This document shows positions 20,880 through 31,880 of a stretch of 64,000 bases of DNA, in pieces. Where the stretch lies: assembly GCA_018136815.1 (NCBI GenBank), contig CM030935.1:1-64000 (forward strand), written 5' to 3'. Under the pieces are notes generated by a model. The model was not told where the DNA came from. It did no database searches and saw only the letters and a program-made list of their open reading frames with translations. The stretch comes from Isochrysis galbana (taxonomy: Eukaryota > Haptophyta > Isochrysidales > Isochrysidaceae). Position numbers and translations under genes: made by a program. The first letter of the stretch is position 1; each line of letters opens with the position of its first letter.

Positions 20880-21480
20880 TCATGCGCCAGGCGCGATGTG
20901 CAATGGGTCCCCCGCAGGGACGCCGTGCGTGCGAATAGCAACTTTTCTCCTATGAGGTGCACGCCGTGCGTTCACCTGAAGTTCACCCTTCCCGCGGGCG
21001 GGAACTCGGGGCGTGATTGCGCATGGGAACCCTGGGGGCACCCCCTGGGACCACGGGCTACTATCACAGTATGAGCTGGGAACAATAACGTAAACAGAAG
21101 CTGGCTTCCCGGGGAGATACGCCCTTCGTTCGTCCTCCCGCCCTCTACGCCCTGGTGAGGTGTGGTGTGTGCGTGTGGTTATGCGGAGGATGATGTGGGT
21201 CTTGTGGTGCAGCATGGCTGCCAGCATACAGACAGGCTTTCGTTTCACTGTTCGCGGTGGCTTGTGGGGGCGTGGCGAGGTGGCTTTGGTGCCCACCTGG
21301 CTGGGCGGGTCGTCTTGGCGCGCGGTCGCTTCGGCGATCGGCGACATCGGCGTGTCCACCAGTAGCATTTCGTCCATCTCGGCGAGGGCAGCGGCGGCGG
21401 GGGACCCCGGCGGGGGAGGGGAGCGGCGCGCGCTCCATGACCCTATCAGGCTATCAGCTATCAGTTTAGTGATAGTTATA
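20880..21480 (-). mobile_element. LINE 5' fragment with ORF1 start
   Basis: On the minus strand a hairpin-forming leader (CTATCACTAAACTGATAG) is followed at 21438 by ATGGAGCGCGCGCCG, the same ORF1 start as at 46258 and 20542. Two overlapping open frames follow. One begins MERAPLPSP; a second contains DEMLLVDTPMSPIAE, which resembles DVDMIMPPSPPQ of the other ORF1. This suggests a frameshifted ORF1. The 3' limit is unclear. Confidence 0.5.
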
Positions 21481-22207
21481 ATCCTGTCGTTTTAATGCAA
21501 TAGTTGAAAGTAAGTCCATGCGCCTGGGGCCTAGCGTGCCCTAGCTAGGGTCTAGGCGGTGGCTAGCGCCTTGACACTTTGTGTTGTGCCGCAACTAGCT
21601 CGCGCCCGTGGCGCTATCTATGTGTGCCTTACATGAGTGGCCCGTCGGTCCATATAAGATGGCAATATGCAACATGCATGATGGATAGAATATCTGCTCA
21701 CATGCACAACACCATGTTGCCAAGGGTGTCGGGGGCGCAAGTGCAAGGAAAGCAATGACAAGTAGGAAGTGTGCAATCCGGGAAGGTCAGGAAGTCACGT
21801 GTGGTGCATGCAGCGATGCAACATCGGGTGCGAGGAAAGATCGGACGCGGGTGGGAAGGGGTGGGAAATGGGACGAGCACAACACCACGCGTGTGTGTGC
21901 GGCCTCAGCTGCATTTCCACGGGAGCCAAGGCATTGCAGCCAGCAAGGCATCAAAGCATGGCATGGAGGGCACGCAACCGCGGCGACGTCAAATGGTGGC
22001 ATGGTGGGCGCAACATGTATGCCGGGCGATATGGCGCCATCTGTCCAACGTGGGCGCTCAGAGAGTTCGATCACCACCGTGCGCTGCTGGCCGTGGAGGC
22101 ATGTCGAGCCGTCGGCCATCGCATAATGGAGGATGGTACACCCACCCTCCCGAGAGCGAGGACGACGAGCGTAGACGCAACCGTATCAAGGCTACTGACA
22201 GTGTCCA
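21481..22207. other. Intergenic, downstream of PANK
   Basis: No gene recognised. The region left of it (20780-20980) carries several variants of GGTGCACGCCGTGCGTG. The rest is unremarkable, GC-moderate sequence. Confidence 0.5.
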
Positions 22208-24786
22208 TCAGGCAAATCGAGCAGCATCGGCAGCCGAACTCCCGGGTGTTTCTGTTCGCGTGCGTTGCGGAGGTGGTCCTTTAGGAAGATTGTGCGCCAT
22301 ACGCTGATAGTTGCCCACGACAGGCAAATCACGCACGTGTGCGCCGATGGCGCCGACGAAGCCGTCGTGACGCAGGAATAGGGGCTCCACGAGCCCCGCA
22401 GAATAGAAGCGGACCGCCGAGGCGATGGTGGCGATAGTGTAAGGATGGTCACGAATGAAGGAGCCGCCAAAGATGATATGGCGGAGGCCAGCCTGTGAGG
22501 CAAGTGCGACGGCACGTGGTGAGGCTGCGTTGGGTAGCGAGCTGGGTTGCCATATACGCGCATTAACAACTAGGCGCATGTTGATGCAACTCAAGACTTG
22601 TGTAAGGGAAGCCGGCGTCGTGGTCCTTATCAGCTATGAAAGGAACACGGCTGCAGGAGACGGCATCCCCGCTCTGAAAAGGCATGTGCGGTCGACCAAG
22701 CCATACCTGTTGTGCTGAGAGCGTGGAGACGTGCCCGATATTGTTGGACACCATTCGGAGTAGCGAAAGTGCGACGTCGTGTGCACGGAAAGAGCCACAC
22801 ATGGCCATCGATGCGGCTCGTGATTCTGCGAGGCGGATGATGCCAATCCGTGCGCCCACAGAGCGTCCTCCTGGCACCGAATCGAGCACAGCCAGTACAA
22901 CCAGCCAAAATCCTTCCTCGTAGTGCCGCAAGAGTGCGCGCAGGTAGCGCAGCAAGAACATGACCCCCACCCGACGCTTTTCTTCTCTCCGCATCGACAC
23001 CTGTCATTGGCGCGCGGGCAAGGGGTTGGGCATGTGGGTGGCGACTGCATGGGGCCGACCGAGTAGCAGAATCCACGGAGTGGATAGAGACGCAGATTGC
23101 TGCGCAATGGCCATGCACATGCTGCGCACACGACGGGCACCTTGCCAAAAGACGCCGCAATCACGTCGCCTTGCAAGCCGACGTTGTGGCAATCACTGCC
23201 ATAGATGTCTCCCACAAGCATGTCGATATTGGCGGAGGCGCCACTCTCCGTCAGTCGGATCACCTGCGATCAAGCGAGGGAAGCCCATCAAATCGGGAAG
23301 CGGCAGCCCAGCGGAGAAACGCCACTCGCGGATATGCGCGCCCGGGTGCAAGTGTGCGTCGAGTATGTCTCGGCATGTACAAGACATTCATTTGGCTGCT
23401 CGTTCCAGGAGCGAGGATGTGAGCCATGGCACACGAACCAGCCAGCTCTGCGGCGGCAAGGATTCACATGGGCCACAGGGAATGGGCGGCGCGCCTCGTC
23501 AAAGGTGGAACATGACGTCAGGAGCCGCACGAGGCCCCAGAACGTGGAGCCACCAAGAGATGAACCGCCTATTCGTCGGTAAAAGCACGACGTCTTGTCC
23601 CCTCCCCTGCTCCCTGGTGGTGCTTGCTGATCATGAACCTGAGCAGCATGAGAATGCGCCACTATCAGAGGGCGAAGTGACGATACGCTTCAGCCGATGT
23701 GCCCCCTTGTAACCCGCGCCAAGCGTCAAGCACATGGAAACGGCGTCCCCTTTCAGACTGAACAAGACATCGCATCAACCCCATGCCAACCCCCTCTCCC
23801 TAAGGACTGAACCACAATTCTACGATTGCCTTTGGCGGACAAACGGAGTCCCAGGCGCTGATTGAGTGCTCGTTAGCAGCACAAAAACCCCCAGAGACGC
23901 ACATCAGCCCTACGCACGTATCCGACCTGATTTGGTTGCCCACTTGGCAGCATGGTGTCCCACACGGCGTGTCGCACCTCAAGAATCGAGACACCCGATC
24001 CTATGGAGACGTAAAGGTAGTCTGTGGGTGGAGAGCCGATGGCATCATACTGCCTCGCCATTTCCGAGCAGTCCTCAGCCGAGGCGGCGGGGGGGACGTT
24101 TGAACGTACAGTGAAGACCTCATTGGGTACGTTACGCAGCAAGAAGCTGAGGCCGATGACGATGCACACCATCTCCTCACCGACATCAAGTACAAGGCCA
24201 GCACGCCGAAAGGCGGCGGCGTGCTTGTATGAGCCACCGCCCGTCGCCCGGAGCATCAGCTGCTGCGGGCCATTGCCCTGTGCCCGCATCGTGGGGAAGT
24301 GCTCGCCCACTAGCTCAATGACGTCCTCAATGAAACGAGTCTCGAATGTGAAGAAGTGAAGGTCTCCTCCTGCAGCCGGCCAGCGGAGTGTGAGTTGTGG
24401 GGTGCACGCGCGCGTGGGGCATGTAAGCCGGAGCGCGCGCATCCGCTGGCAGCTCGCAAGCGCTGAGCCTCATTGCGAGGGTCGCGTGCAGTTGTGAGTT
24501 GTGTGCGCACGACGTGTGATCGCGCACCGAGTTCAGGCACGTAGATCGAGAGCTCTCGATACGTCTCACTGAGCAGCGGTTCCGCGGGCGGTGCGTCACT
24601 GCAGCCTCTCGGCTGAAAGACGACGATCTTAGCGAGCGTGCCACCGATGTCGATCGATGCCGAGTCACGGCACCCTTCGGTGCAGAGCTGGCGGAGGAGC
24701 CGGAGCGCCGAGTTCCTCGCGACAGGCTCATATGGCCGTCCCCAGGCGCCCAGCAGCAGGAGCGGCGCGAAGAGGAGCCGCGCCAT
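22208..24786 (-). CDS. Pantothenate kinase (PANK), six exons
   Basis: Predicted exons on the minus strand are 24786-24528, 24369-23978, 23638-23495, 23263-23141, 23000-22707 and 22492-22208, about 498 residues. The enzyme phosphorylates pantothenate with ATP, the first and controlling step of coenzyme A synthesis. Motifs are the nucleotide loop IDIGGTLAKIVVF (residues 45-57), LHFFTFETRFIEDVIE, ATGGGSYKHA, YVSIGSGVSIL, GGSSLGGSTFWGL, LVGDIYGSD, SFGK, LSLLRMVSNNIG, IIFGGSFIRDH and FLRHDGFVGAIGA. This is the eukaryotic type II fold, closest by eye to plant-like sequences. Donors are mostly GTGCGN; the third (GAG|GCGCGC) appears to be a GC donor, because cutting there restores the family's spacing exactly. 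The fourth/fifth exon border is uncertain: as drawn, exon 5 adds about 50 hydrophobic and basic residues that the family lacks. The N-terminus (MARLLFAPLLLLGAWG) looks like a signal or targeting sequence. Confidence 0.88.
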
Positions 24787-25797
24787 CGGCGAAGGCGCCA
24801 CACAGAGGCACGGCAGGGTGGTACGGGGGGAGAGGGAGGAGGAGGGGCAGAGGGAGAGGGAGAGGGAGAGGGAGAGGGAGGCGGCGCGCACCCCGCGCGT
24901 CCCCCAAGGGCAGAGGAGAGACGAGAGGAGAGAAGGAGGAAGGAAGAGCCATAAGTATTCCACCATTTTAAGGGATGTGAGTGAGGAGAAGAGAAGGAGA
25001 TGCAAAGCGGACAACAGTGAGGAAATGAAGAGAGAGAGAAGAGAGAGAAGGAGAGAAGGACATAGGAGAAGGAGAAAGAGATCAAGGGATGATCTCTTGT
25101 ACTCCTACCACCGTAATAAGAGATGAAAACTGGGGGAGTCGTGGAGCGCATCGAGGAGAGAGAGAAAAAGAGCCTTCTACTCAACAGGGGCGAGGTGCTG
25201 GGCCCTCTTCCTTTTAGGTCTCCTTCTCGAGTGGAGTGCGTAGACTTTGGGGGGGGGGGGCTGGGAAGCGAAGCCAGGCGAAACTCGCAAAACTCGTTGA
25301 AAAGTGCCTACTCTAGTACTCTATACTCTACGGTCACGAAAGTATCTACTTAGGAGCCCAAAACGTGAGAAGGGCCGAAAATCAATACTCCCTATGCTCA
25401 TGGAACTGACCGGCAGACCGGCAGATCGACCAGATCGGTATGCGCAAAGAGAATCCTGGATCTGGGTCTAGGACGGCCTTCGCATGAGGGGCAGTCGAGC
25501 GAGGGGCAGTCGAGCGTCGAGCGCTCTGGGTGGACCCTCGAGCGATTGAGTGGATGATTGTTTAGCCCAACGCATCTTGGGCATCCAGTAACCCTCCCGA
25601 GTCCAACCAAGAGCCCCACTTCACTGCCCCACCGAGCGCCACCACCCAGTCCGCCGTTTGTTTTGTCGAGCCCCATCCGCCGACTAGGTCTCCGGCGACC
25701 ACCCCTTCCACGGGAGTGTTCACCTTCGGCCCCCTTCCTTCCGAAATTCAACGCGAGCCACCCGCGAACGCTGCTACCCGTTCTATCCAAGCCCGAA
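24787..25797. other. Upstream region of PANK, purine-rich on plus strand
   Basis: From 24787 to about 25190 the plus strand is GA-rich (pyrimidine-rich on the PANK coding strand). It includes a (GGGAGA)n run at 24836-24881. The rest to 25797 has a run of ten G at 25250 and short direct repeats (GAGGGGCAGTCGAGCG twice near 25490). No gene recognised. Confidence 0.6.
24836..24881 (+). repeat. (GGGAGA)n hexanucleotide repeat
   Basis: About six tandem GGGAGA units lie immediately 5' of the PANK coding region. On the coding strand they read TCTCCC, part of the pyrimidine-rich leader. Confidence 0.9.
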
Positions 25798-25922
25798 CCC
25801 CGCGTTTCTTTACCTGCTTCAGTCTTCAGAGATCAGTGATTGCAATCAGGTTTAATTAGCGACCTCGTTGTATCTCTCCCATAGGCCATAGGCACATCGC
25901 ACTTCTCTCGTCTTATTCGATA

Positions 25923-26675
25923 AATTAACTTCTTAATAGTCTCACCGCACACGCGGCCGTGGACCCTCTACTTTCTACTCACGCAGCAAAACTTTCTACA
26001 CCCCCAATCCGCCGGCCCTTTCCCCCCCGCCATCAGGCGACTCCCCCCGTGCACTACTAGGGGGATAGGGGAAAAGGGCTCAGATATGGTCGGTGGCCCG
26101 CGCCCCCCCCCGGTGATCCGTTCTCCCCTTCTCCTCCTATGCCTACCGGGCTGGCGGCGTCCTAAGTCCCGACTTCTCCTGTAAACAGGTGCGGGACTTA
26201 CATATTTTTCGGTGGGCGGAGCTCTCGCTCCGCCCACCCCCTTCTCCGCGCTCCCTCTCCTCTCTCCTGCGGCACGCGCGATGGCGTGCCTGCGCCAGGC
26301 CTGCAGCTGCTTGCTGGCGACCCCTGGAGGCTCCTGGAGGCCAGCTCAGGGGGCAGAGGAGGCTGGGGCTGGGCCTTGGCCTCCCCTGCCTCTCCCTCGC
26401 TGGCGTTCCTGAGCCTCTGGGGCCCCCAGTCTGCACCTGTCTGCCTGTCGAACAGGGGGGAGGGGGGGTTGGAGCGATGGGCTGGCCACGAGGGGCCAGA
26501 ACGAGCGATCCAGGCGTGCCTGTCAGTGGGAGAGTGGGTCAGCAGGGCAGTGGCCTCCTGGCAAGCCATCAGGCATGCCAGGAGGATGGGTGGTTCCTCC
26601 CCCACGGCAGGGGAGGAGTGGAGAGAGAGGGGGGCTCGTGCCCCCCCATGGGCGAACCAAGTATAAACTTAGTTG
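25923..26675 (-). mobile_element. Family B retroelement, complete, with 17-bp target duplication
   Basis: The element is bounded by TCTCGTCTTATTCGATA at 25906-25922 and 26676-26692. Read on the minus strand it starts CAACTAAGTTTATACTTGG (hairpin), then the stem GGGGGGCACGAGCCCCCC. It ends GTGAGACTATTAAGAAG TTAATT at the left. No credible protein is encoded; the longest frames are Gly/Pro/Arg-biased. The head resembles the LINE head at 20566 and the 3' end resembles the LINE 3' terminus, so the element was probably moved by LINE machinery. The uninterrupted target can be seen at 30553-30580. Confidence 0.88.
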
Positions 26676-26773
26676 TCTCGTCTTATTCGATAGGTCTCTT
26701 GGAATCCTGCACGGCAGGATTGCCCCTCGTTTCCGTTATGGTGCGATTCCCCTTCTAGACGAGATCGCCGACA

Positions 26774-27710
26774 CAACCTACTTTTATAAGTGGGGGTCAA
26801 TGGGGGCCTCGCGCCCCCCTCTCTCCATCGCGGACACCCCCCGGGGTGGGCCCGTACAATCAACCCCAGCCCCTGCCCTTTGGCAGGGGCTGGGCAATCA
26901 ACACTCTGGCCCAGACCCCTAGTGGGCGCGGGCCGAGACTCGCACTCCCACGCCCAGCATGGGCCTGCCCTCGAGCTGACTCCCCCCCCTCCCCTGGTCG
27001 CCAGGCATACAGAGGCCACTGGGAGGCTCCAATGGCCAGCGTGGCAAGCGTGGGAGAGGCAGGGGGGGCCAGGGGCTGAGCCCCAGCCTCCACTGCCCCC
27101 TGAGCTGCCCTTGCTGGCCCTCTGGGAGCCCCCAAAGGCCCTCTGAGAGCAGGCCGTGGCGCGCCGCATGGCGACGCGCCGCAGGGAGAGGGGCGGAGGA
27201 GAATGGAGAGAGGGAGAGGGGGGAATTTGCGCCCCCCCCGATGGAGTGCGGTAAGAAACGGGCCCCGATTGCGTTAGCAAACGGGCGAAGGGGGGCGGCT
27301 GGCGACAGGAGGGGCGAGAAGAAGGGAGTGGCTCAAGACGTCCCTGTGGCAGGTATCGGGGGGCGCAGTCATTTATTTCTTCGAGGACTGCTCGCGGCGC
27401 GAGCTGTAAGGGCCGTTCTGCTTCACGACGAGAGGTCCCTCCCCCCCCCCCGGTGTTTTTCCCCGGAGAGTCGGCCGGCGTCGACCGGTCCGCCTCAATG
27501 GGTTTTCCCTCATTGTAACTTGTGGGGAGTTATAATGGGAGCCGGGGGCTTGCGAGGGGGGAGATTTGAAGGGATAAGGGATGCATATGTGTATGTGTCT
27601 GTGCCATCACTTCAAGGCGTGCGGGCAAGTGCGCTGAGGGGTGTCGTGATAGTACCGGGCTAGTGGGAGTAGTGGTACTAACGCTCAGTTGTTTTATTAT
27701 TATTTATTAT
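26774..27710 (+). mobile_element. Family A retroelement, complete, with 18-bp target duplication
   Basis: The element is bounded by TAGACGAGATCGCCGACA at 26756-26773 and 27711-27728. It is 937 bases long, starts CAACCTACTTTTATAAGTGG and ends in GCTCAGTTG followed by a TTTATTATTA-type tail, typical of LINE-mobilised elements. Inside are several strong inverted repeats, such as CCCGTTTGCTAACGCAAACG and the CCCAGCCCCTGCC...GGCAGGGGCTGGG stem. No protein is recognisable. The empty target site is preserved at about 30640-30662. Its 5' 150 bases also form the 5' untranslated region of the LINE at 46102, which suggests that family A is a LINE-derived or LINE-parasitic family. Confidence 0.9.
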
Positions 27711-27728
27711 TAGACGAGATCGCCGACA

Positions 27729-29009
27729 GATCGCGTCGGGTGAATGAAATTCTGGACTGGGTCGGGCAACCCCATTTGGGTGTCTGGACGGGGAACGAAC
27801 GGCGAACGAAGGGCTGTGGGGCGGCGAGGCGCTCCTAGCGGCCCTAGTGTGTTGGGTTTTAAGAGATTGTTAGACCTACAAAGAACTCTTCCCTCAGGGA
27901 GGGAGCCTAGGCTGCTTGAGTGCAGCGACGCAGCGAACAACGACGGACAACGAGGCTGAGAACAACAGGTTCCACCGACTCACGAACACACCGGAATCAT
28001 TCACCCAAACCGAGCAAATTATCAAGCAACCGCGACCCCAAATCACCGATAACTCAAACACGTCGCGAGAGACGGAGAGAGAGAGCGAGAGAGAGAGAGA
28101 CTCCGCAGCGACGGCCGGAGCGTGTCTCCGTTGTAACTTCCCACGTAGCGGAGAGTCCGAAGGGGAGCGTCATGTCGCGCGACCACGGCGATCACTTTGG
28201 ATACGGATCGCAACGAGATGTCTTCACGACAGAGGAAATCTTGCCGTTGAGCGTGAACCTTCTAGACGCTTCTAACGAACAACCCTGAGTAGCAACCAAG
28301 GGGAAGAAACACCAAAGGGGCCAAGGGCTTGCATGTAACTTGCATCAAGGGGAAAGATTCCCTCACCTAGGAAGCGAACCTACACCGGTCTCCAAGGGGA
28401 GATAGCAAATTAAACCTCAAATCTCGAGCGGATAGAGCAACCGACTCGCTCGCCAAAACCTTGACCGAGAAGAAAGAAGCAAGGACCTACAAGCCAAGGG
28501 TAGCGGACCTAGGGAATGTGAGAGGAAATTTCCGAACGCCAAGACGAACGCCAAACGCCGAACGCGGGGATTCAACGAAACCCTAACCAGGCCAAGCAGA
28601 ACCTACGAAGAACAGGCCTGGACAACAACGAAAGTCAGCAGGTCCCAAGAAAGAACCGGAACCCAACAAGAAACAACAAGCCTTGCAAGAAGCTAAACAA
28701 GCCTTCACAAGGTAACCTGAGAGCCTGAGACAAGCGCGCAGCGAGTGACAGGCGACCTGGCTCCTTTGGGTCAAGATTACCCGAAAGGAGGAAACCTGGA
28801 ATCTAGACCTGACAAACAGGCTAGAAGGAACGAAACAAGAACTCGAATTCTAGATCGCTAGGGACGAACCCTACCAACCTAGATGTACCTGAGCTTCACC
28901 GTGTGGCCGCACGGCGAAGGACCTGGAAACAAGAGCCTGGAAATCGCATCATCTAGGATGAATGCGACAGGGACTCTACCTTTCGCCCAGCCTTCCTCCG
29001 CTCATGCCT
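27729..29009. repeat. Internal region X of the terminal-repeat element, copy 1
   Basis: The block of about 1.28 kb recurs in pieces at 57424-60591. Over the clean 640 bases (27870-28530 versus 58490-59150) about a dozen differences are visible by eye, so the copies are young. Both keep an open plus-strand frame of about 120 residues ending EEILPLSVNLLDASNEQP, and a minus-strand frame containing FVPRPDTQMGLPDPVQNFIHP. Which of these is real, if either, cannot be decided here. No reverse transcriptase or integrase motif is present, so this is a non-autonomous copy. Confidence 0.65.
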
Positions 29010-29017
29010 GTCGCATC

Positions 29018-30243
29018 CAATGATGGTGCATCAGTTCATCAGCTGACACCAACTTCGAGGCTGACACTGATATCATAGCTGATATAAGCTGATGGACCTC
29101 ATCAGCTGATATCACCTCAAAGGCCCTGAGCGAGCAGAATATCAGCTGATATCAGTGGCTTGTGTACTTGCTGCAGATCTAAATAGGACAAAACGGCCTC
29201 AACTGCGCAATATGTGAACGTCAAGTGGCTCAGGTGACAGTACGTGGGCAATGCGCTGAGCGGAGCACATGTTCGACTCCCATTCGACCTCAATGAAACT
29301 CAAAATTTTTGCACTTTTTTTTTGGCTGTAGAATAATATTAATAAACCTTTTAATAGTCTCACCGCACACGCGGCCGTGGACCCTCTACTTTCTACTCAC
29401 GTAGGAAACTTTCTACACCCCCACTTCCCCGGCCCTTCTCCCCCCGCCATAAGGCGACTCCCCCCGTGCACTACTAGGGGGATAGGGGTGAAGGGCTTAG
29501 ATATGGTCCGGTGGCCCGCGCCCCCCCCCGGTGATCATTCCCCCCCTTCCTCCTGTGTCTCCGAGTGGGCGGCGGTCTCAGCCCCGACTTATCCTGTAAA
29601 CAGGTGCGGGACTTACCTATTTTTCGGTGAGCGGAGCTCTCGCTCCGCCCACCCCCTTCTCCGCGCTCTCTCTCTCCCCTCTCCTGCGGCACGCGCGATG
29701 GCGCGCCTGCGGCAGGCCTGCAGCTGCCCCTGGCGACCCCTGGAGGCTCCTGGAGGCCAGCTCTGGGGGCAGAGGAGGCTGGGACTGGGCCCTGGCCTCC
29801 CCTGCCTCTCCCTCGCTGGCGCTCCTGAGCCTCTGGGGCCCCCAATCTGCACCTGTCTGCCTGTCGACCAGGGGGGGAGGGGGGGTTGGAGCAATGGGCT
29901 GGTCACGAGGGGCCAGGATGGGCGAATGGGGCGAGCCTGTGGGGAAGGGAGTGGGTCAGTAGGGCAGTGGCCTCCTGGCAAGCCATCAGGCGTGCCAGGA
30001 GGATGGGTGGTTCCTCCCCCATGGTAGGGGAGGAGTGGAGAGAGGGGGGGGCTCGTGCCCCCCCATGGGTCAACCAAGTATAAACTTAGTTGTTTTTTTG
30101 GCTGTAGAAAGTAAAGGGGACTGGGTGTTTTGTTTTCTCCCCGCTCCAAGCTGCTGACAACTGATAACTGACATCAGTTATCAGCTCGAGGTGAGCTGAT
30201 ACTGATGTAAAAAATTGATATTAGTACTGATGCACCATCACTG
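29018..30243. mobile_element. hAT-type non-autonomous DNA transposon (MITE) with 8-bp duplication
   Basis: The inverted ends are CAATGATGGTGCATCAGT at 29018-29035 and the complement of CAGTGATGGTGCATCAGT at 30226-30243, matching at 17 of 18 positions. They are flanked by the direct repeat GTCGCATC at 29010-29017 and 30244-30251. The 8-bp duplication and CA(R)TG ends are those of hAT elements. About 450 bases are its own; a family B element is nested inside (29334-30092). It encodes nothing. Its interior is rich in palindromic CAGCTG and TCAGCTGATATCA motifs. Confidence 0.82.
29334..30092 (-). mobile_element. Family B retroelement, second complete copy
   Basis: The element is bounded by TTTTTTTGGCTGTAGAA at 29317-29333 and 30093-30109. 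Length (759 bases), hairpin head (at the right), GC stem and left 3' end (ATTAAAAGGTTTATTAATATT on the minus strand) match the copy at 25923-26675. It sits inside the hAT-type element and is therefore the younger of the two. Confidence 0.88.
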
Positions 30244-30465
30244 GTCGCATCCGCGAATCGACACTCGTACGTTAGACTTCTCTTCGTCGTTCGGTATTAT
30301 CGTTATAATTCTCTTGTTCTCGTTCTCGGTCAAAAGCTTCGCTTGGACGCATAGGATCTTGGGTTGTGGAGCGCCCTCTCTCTTTCTTTCTCTCGAAGAG
30401 AAGGGAAGTTTCCCCACCTTTCTTCCTCCTAGGCGCCTCGCAAATAGGTTTAATTCGCTATCCTC

Positions 30466-30676
30466 CCGCGTTTCTCTATCTACTTCAGTGATTGCAATCA
30501 GGTTTAATTTGCAACCTCTTCGTATCTCCCCCTTCCCCTTAGGCACACCGCACTTCTTTCGTCTTATTCATTCGATAGGTCTCTTAGAATGAATCCTGTG
30601 TGGCAGGATTGCCCCTCGTTTCCGTTATGGTGCGATTCCCCTTCCAGACGGGATCGCCGACAGATCGCCTTCTGAT
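30466..30676. repeat. Right LTR-like direct repeat (uninterrupted)
   Basis: This is a direct repeat of the left copy at 25798-27736. It preserves the pre-insertion sequence of both the family B target (CGTCTTATTCATTCGATAGG) and the family A target (CCAGACGGGATCGCCGACAG), and so serves as an internal control for both insertions. Confidence 0.7.
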
Positions 30677-31880
30677 CGTCGTCCGTCGTCGTCTGGCCGG
30701 AATGTTTGGGTTTGATTTCAGTCGAGTTATGTGAGAAAGTCGTGGGGCGAGAGTCGGAGTGTTTTCCTGGGTGTCTCTGTCCGTCGTCCTGTCGTCAGTC
30801 GTCATCCGTCGCTCTCGTTCTCGTCGCTCTCGCTCTCGTAACACTCGTACCCTACAATCCCTCCTCTCCTCGCCAGCCCCTGCCATCACAGCCCACAGCC
30901 CTCCTCTCACTCGTCCTCGCCTCTCGCCGCTCGCTCGATGTCGCTTTCGCCGCCGTCCTCGCCCTCGCCCAAGCCCGCCTGCCCGCCTTCCTCTGCTGAC
31001 GGGCTTCAGCCCGTCAGCACCTCCGAAGTCGTTCCCTCAGCCGCGCCTGCCGCCGGCTTGGCCCCTTCCTCATTGCCCTCAGGCCCTATGGGCCATCACA
31101 ATTCGTCAATGCCGGACAAGTAGGTTCTCGGGTTCATGCACCGGCACGCCGGGGAGTGTGTCCAAAGCCGCAGGTGATTCCCCTTTGCGAACGCGAGGAC
31201 GAGGTTGCGGACGATGATGTGGATGTGGTTTTGGAAGACACCTGTTACGGTGTTACGGTCACTACTAGACTACTAGTCACTACCACTACCACCACCACTA
31301 CTACCTGCTCAATCTCAATGATCAATGATGAATGTTGGCTACCGACGGAACCTTCGACCACTCGCCGCCATGAAAAACATGAAAGCCGCTTGCTTCATCG
31401 AGAGGCCGCCCCCAATTTCCCCGGACTGGATGCTGGATGCCGCTTTTTCGTGTAGGTCGTAGGTCGTGTTGGATTGTGAAACCATAGTGCGCCGGAGCGA
31501 GCGCCGTAGTAAATAAAACGGTATTGTTTCGAGAATTCGAGCCCCCCTTCCGGTACATTGTCAGGAATGCTGAGCCCCCCGCCCCTCTCCTTTCCGCCCC
31601 CCCTTCCCCCTCTCCCGACGCCTCCGCGCGCGTCCCCCACGCGCCACCGCACCCCGCCGGCCCCTCGCTCTCCCGCGCTCTCTCGCTCTCTCCCCGCTCC
31701 TCTCGCAGCCTCAGGGGGTGTTGGCGCTCGCCACACCGCGCTGTCCGCACCCACACGTCTACACACAGCAGGTGCGCTGGCTGCTACCAGGCGGCGGCAG
31801 CAGCTCGGCCTCGCGCGGACGCCTCATGCTGCCGCTGCACCTCTGCGCCCACACAGGAACTGGAGAGTAGAGCGGTGAGC
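30677..31880. other. Intergenic; pyrimidine-rich 5' side of SF3A1
   Basis: C/T-rich blocks occur at 30790-31000 and 31560-31720. A short (ACC/ACT)n tract lies at 31270-31305. Open frames here are Ser/Pro/Arg-biased and carry no recognised domain. Confidence 0.5.

Larger units (their letters stand above)
25798..27736. repeat. Left LTR-like direct repeat, interrupted by elements B and A
   Basis: If the family B (25923-26675) and family A (26774-27710) insertions with their target duplications are removed, about 200 bases remain here. They match 30466-30676 in the same orientation, through CAGTGATTGCAATCAGG, CACTTCT.TCGTCTTATTC, GGCAGGATTGCCCCTCG, TTTCCGTTATGGTGCGATTC and GATCGCCGACAGATCGC. The pair flanks a shared internal sequence (27729 onward), the arrangement of a terminal-repeat retroelement. 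The exact ends and a flanking duplication were not found. Confidence 0.6.

Noticed and set aside
27920-28288. Frame of about 120 residues in repeat X, also kept in the copy at 58541-58909
   Set aside because: Conservation between two young copies does not prove coding; no known retroelement protein motif is present.
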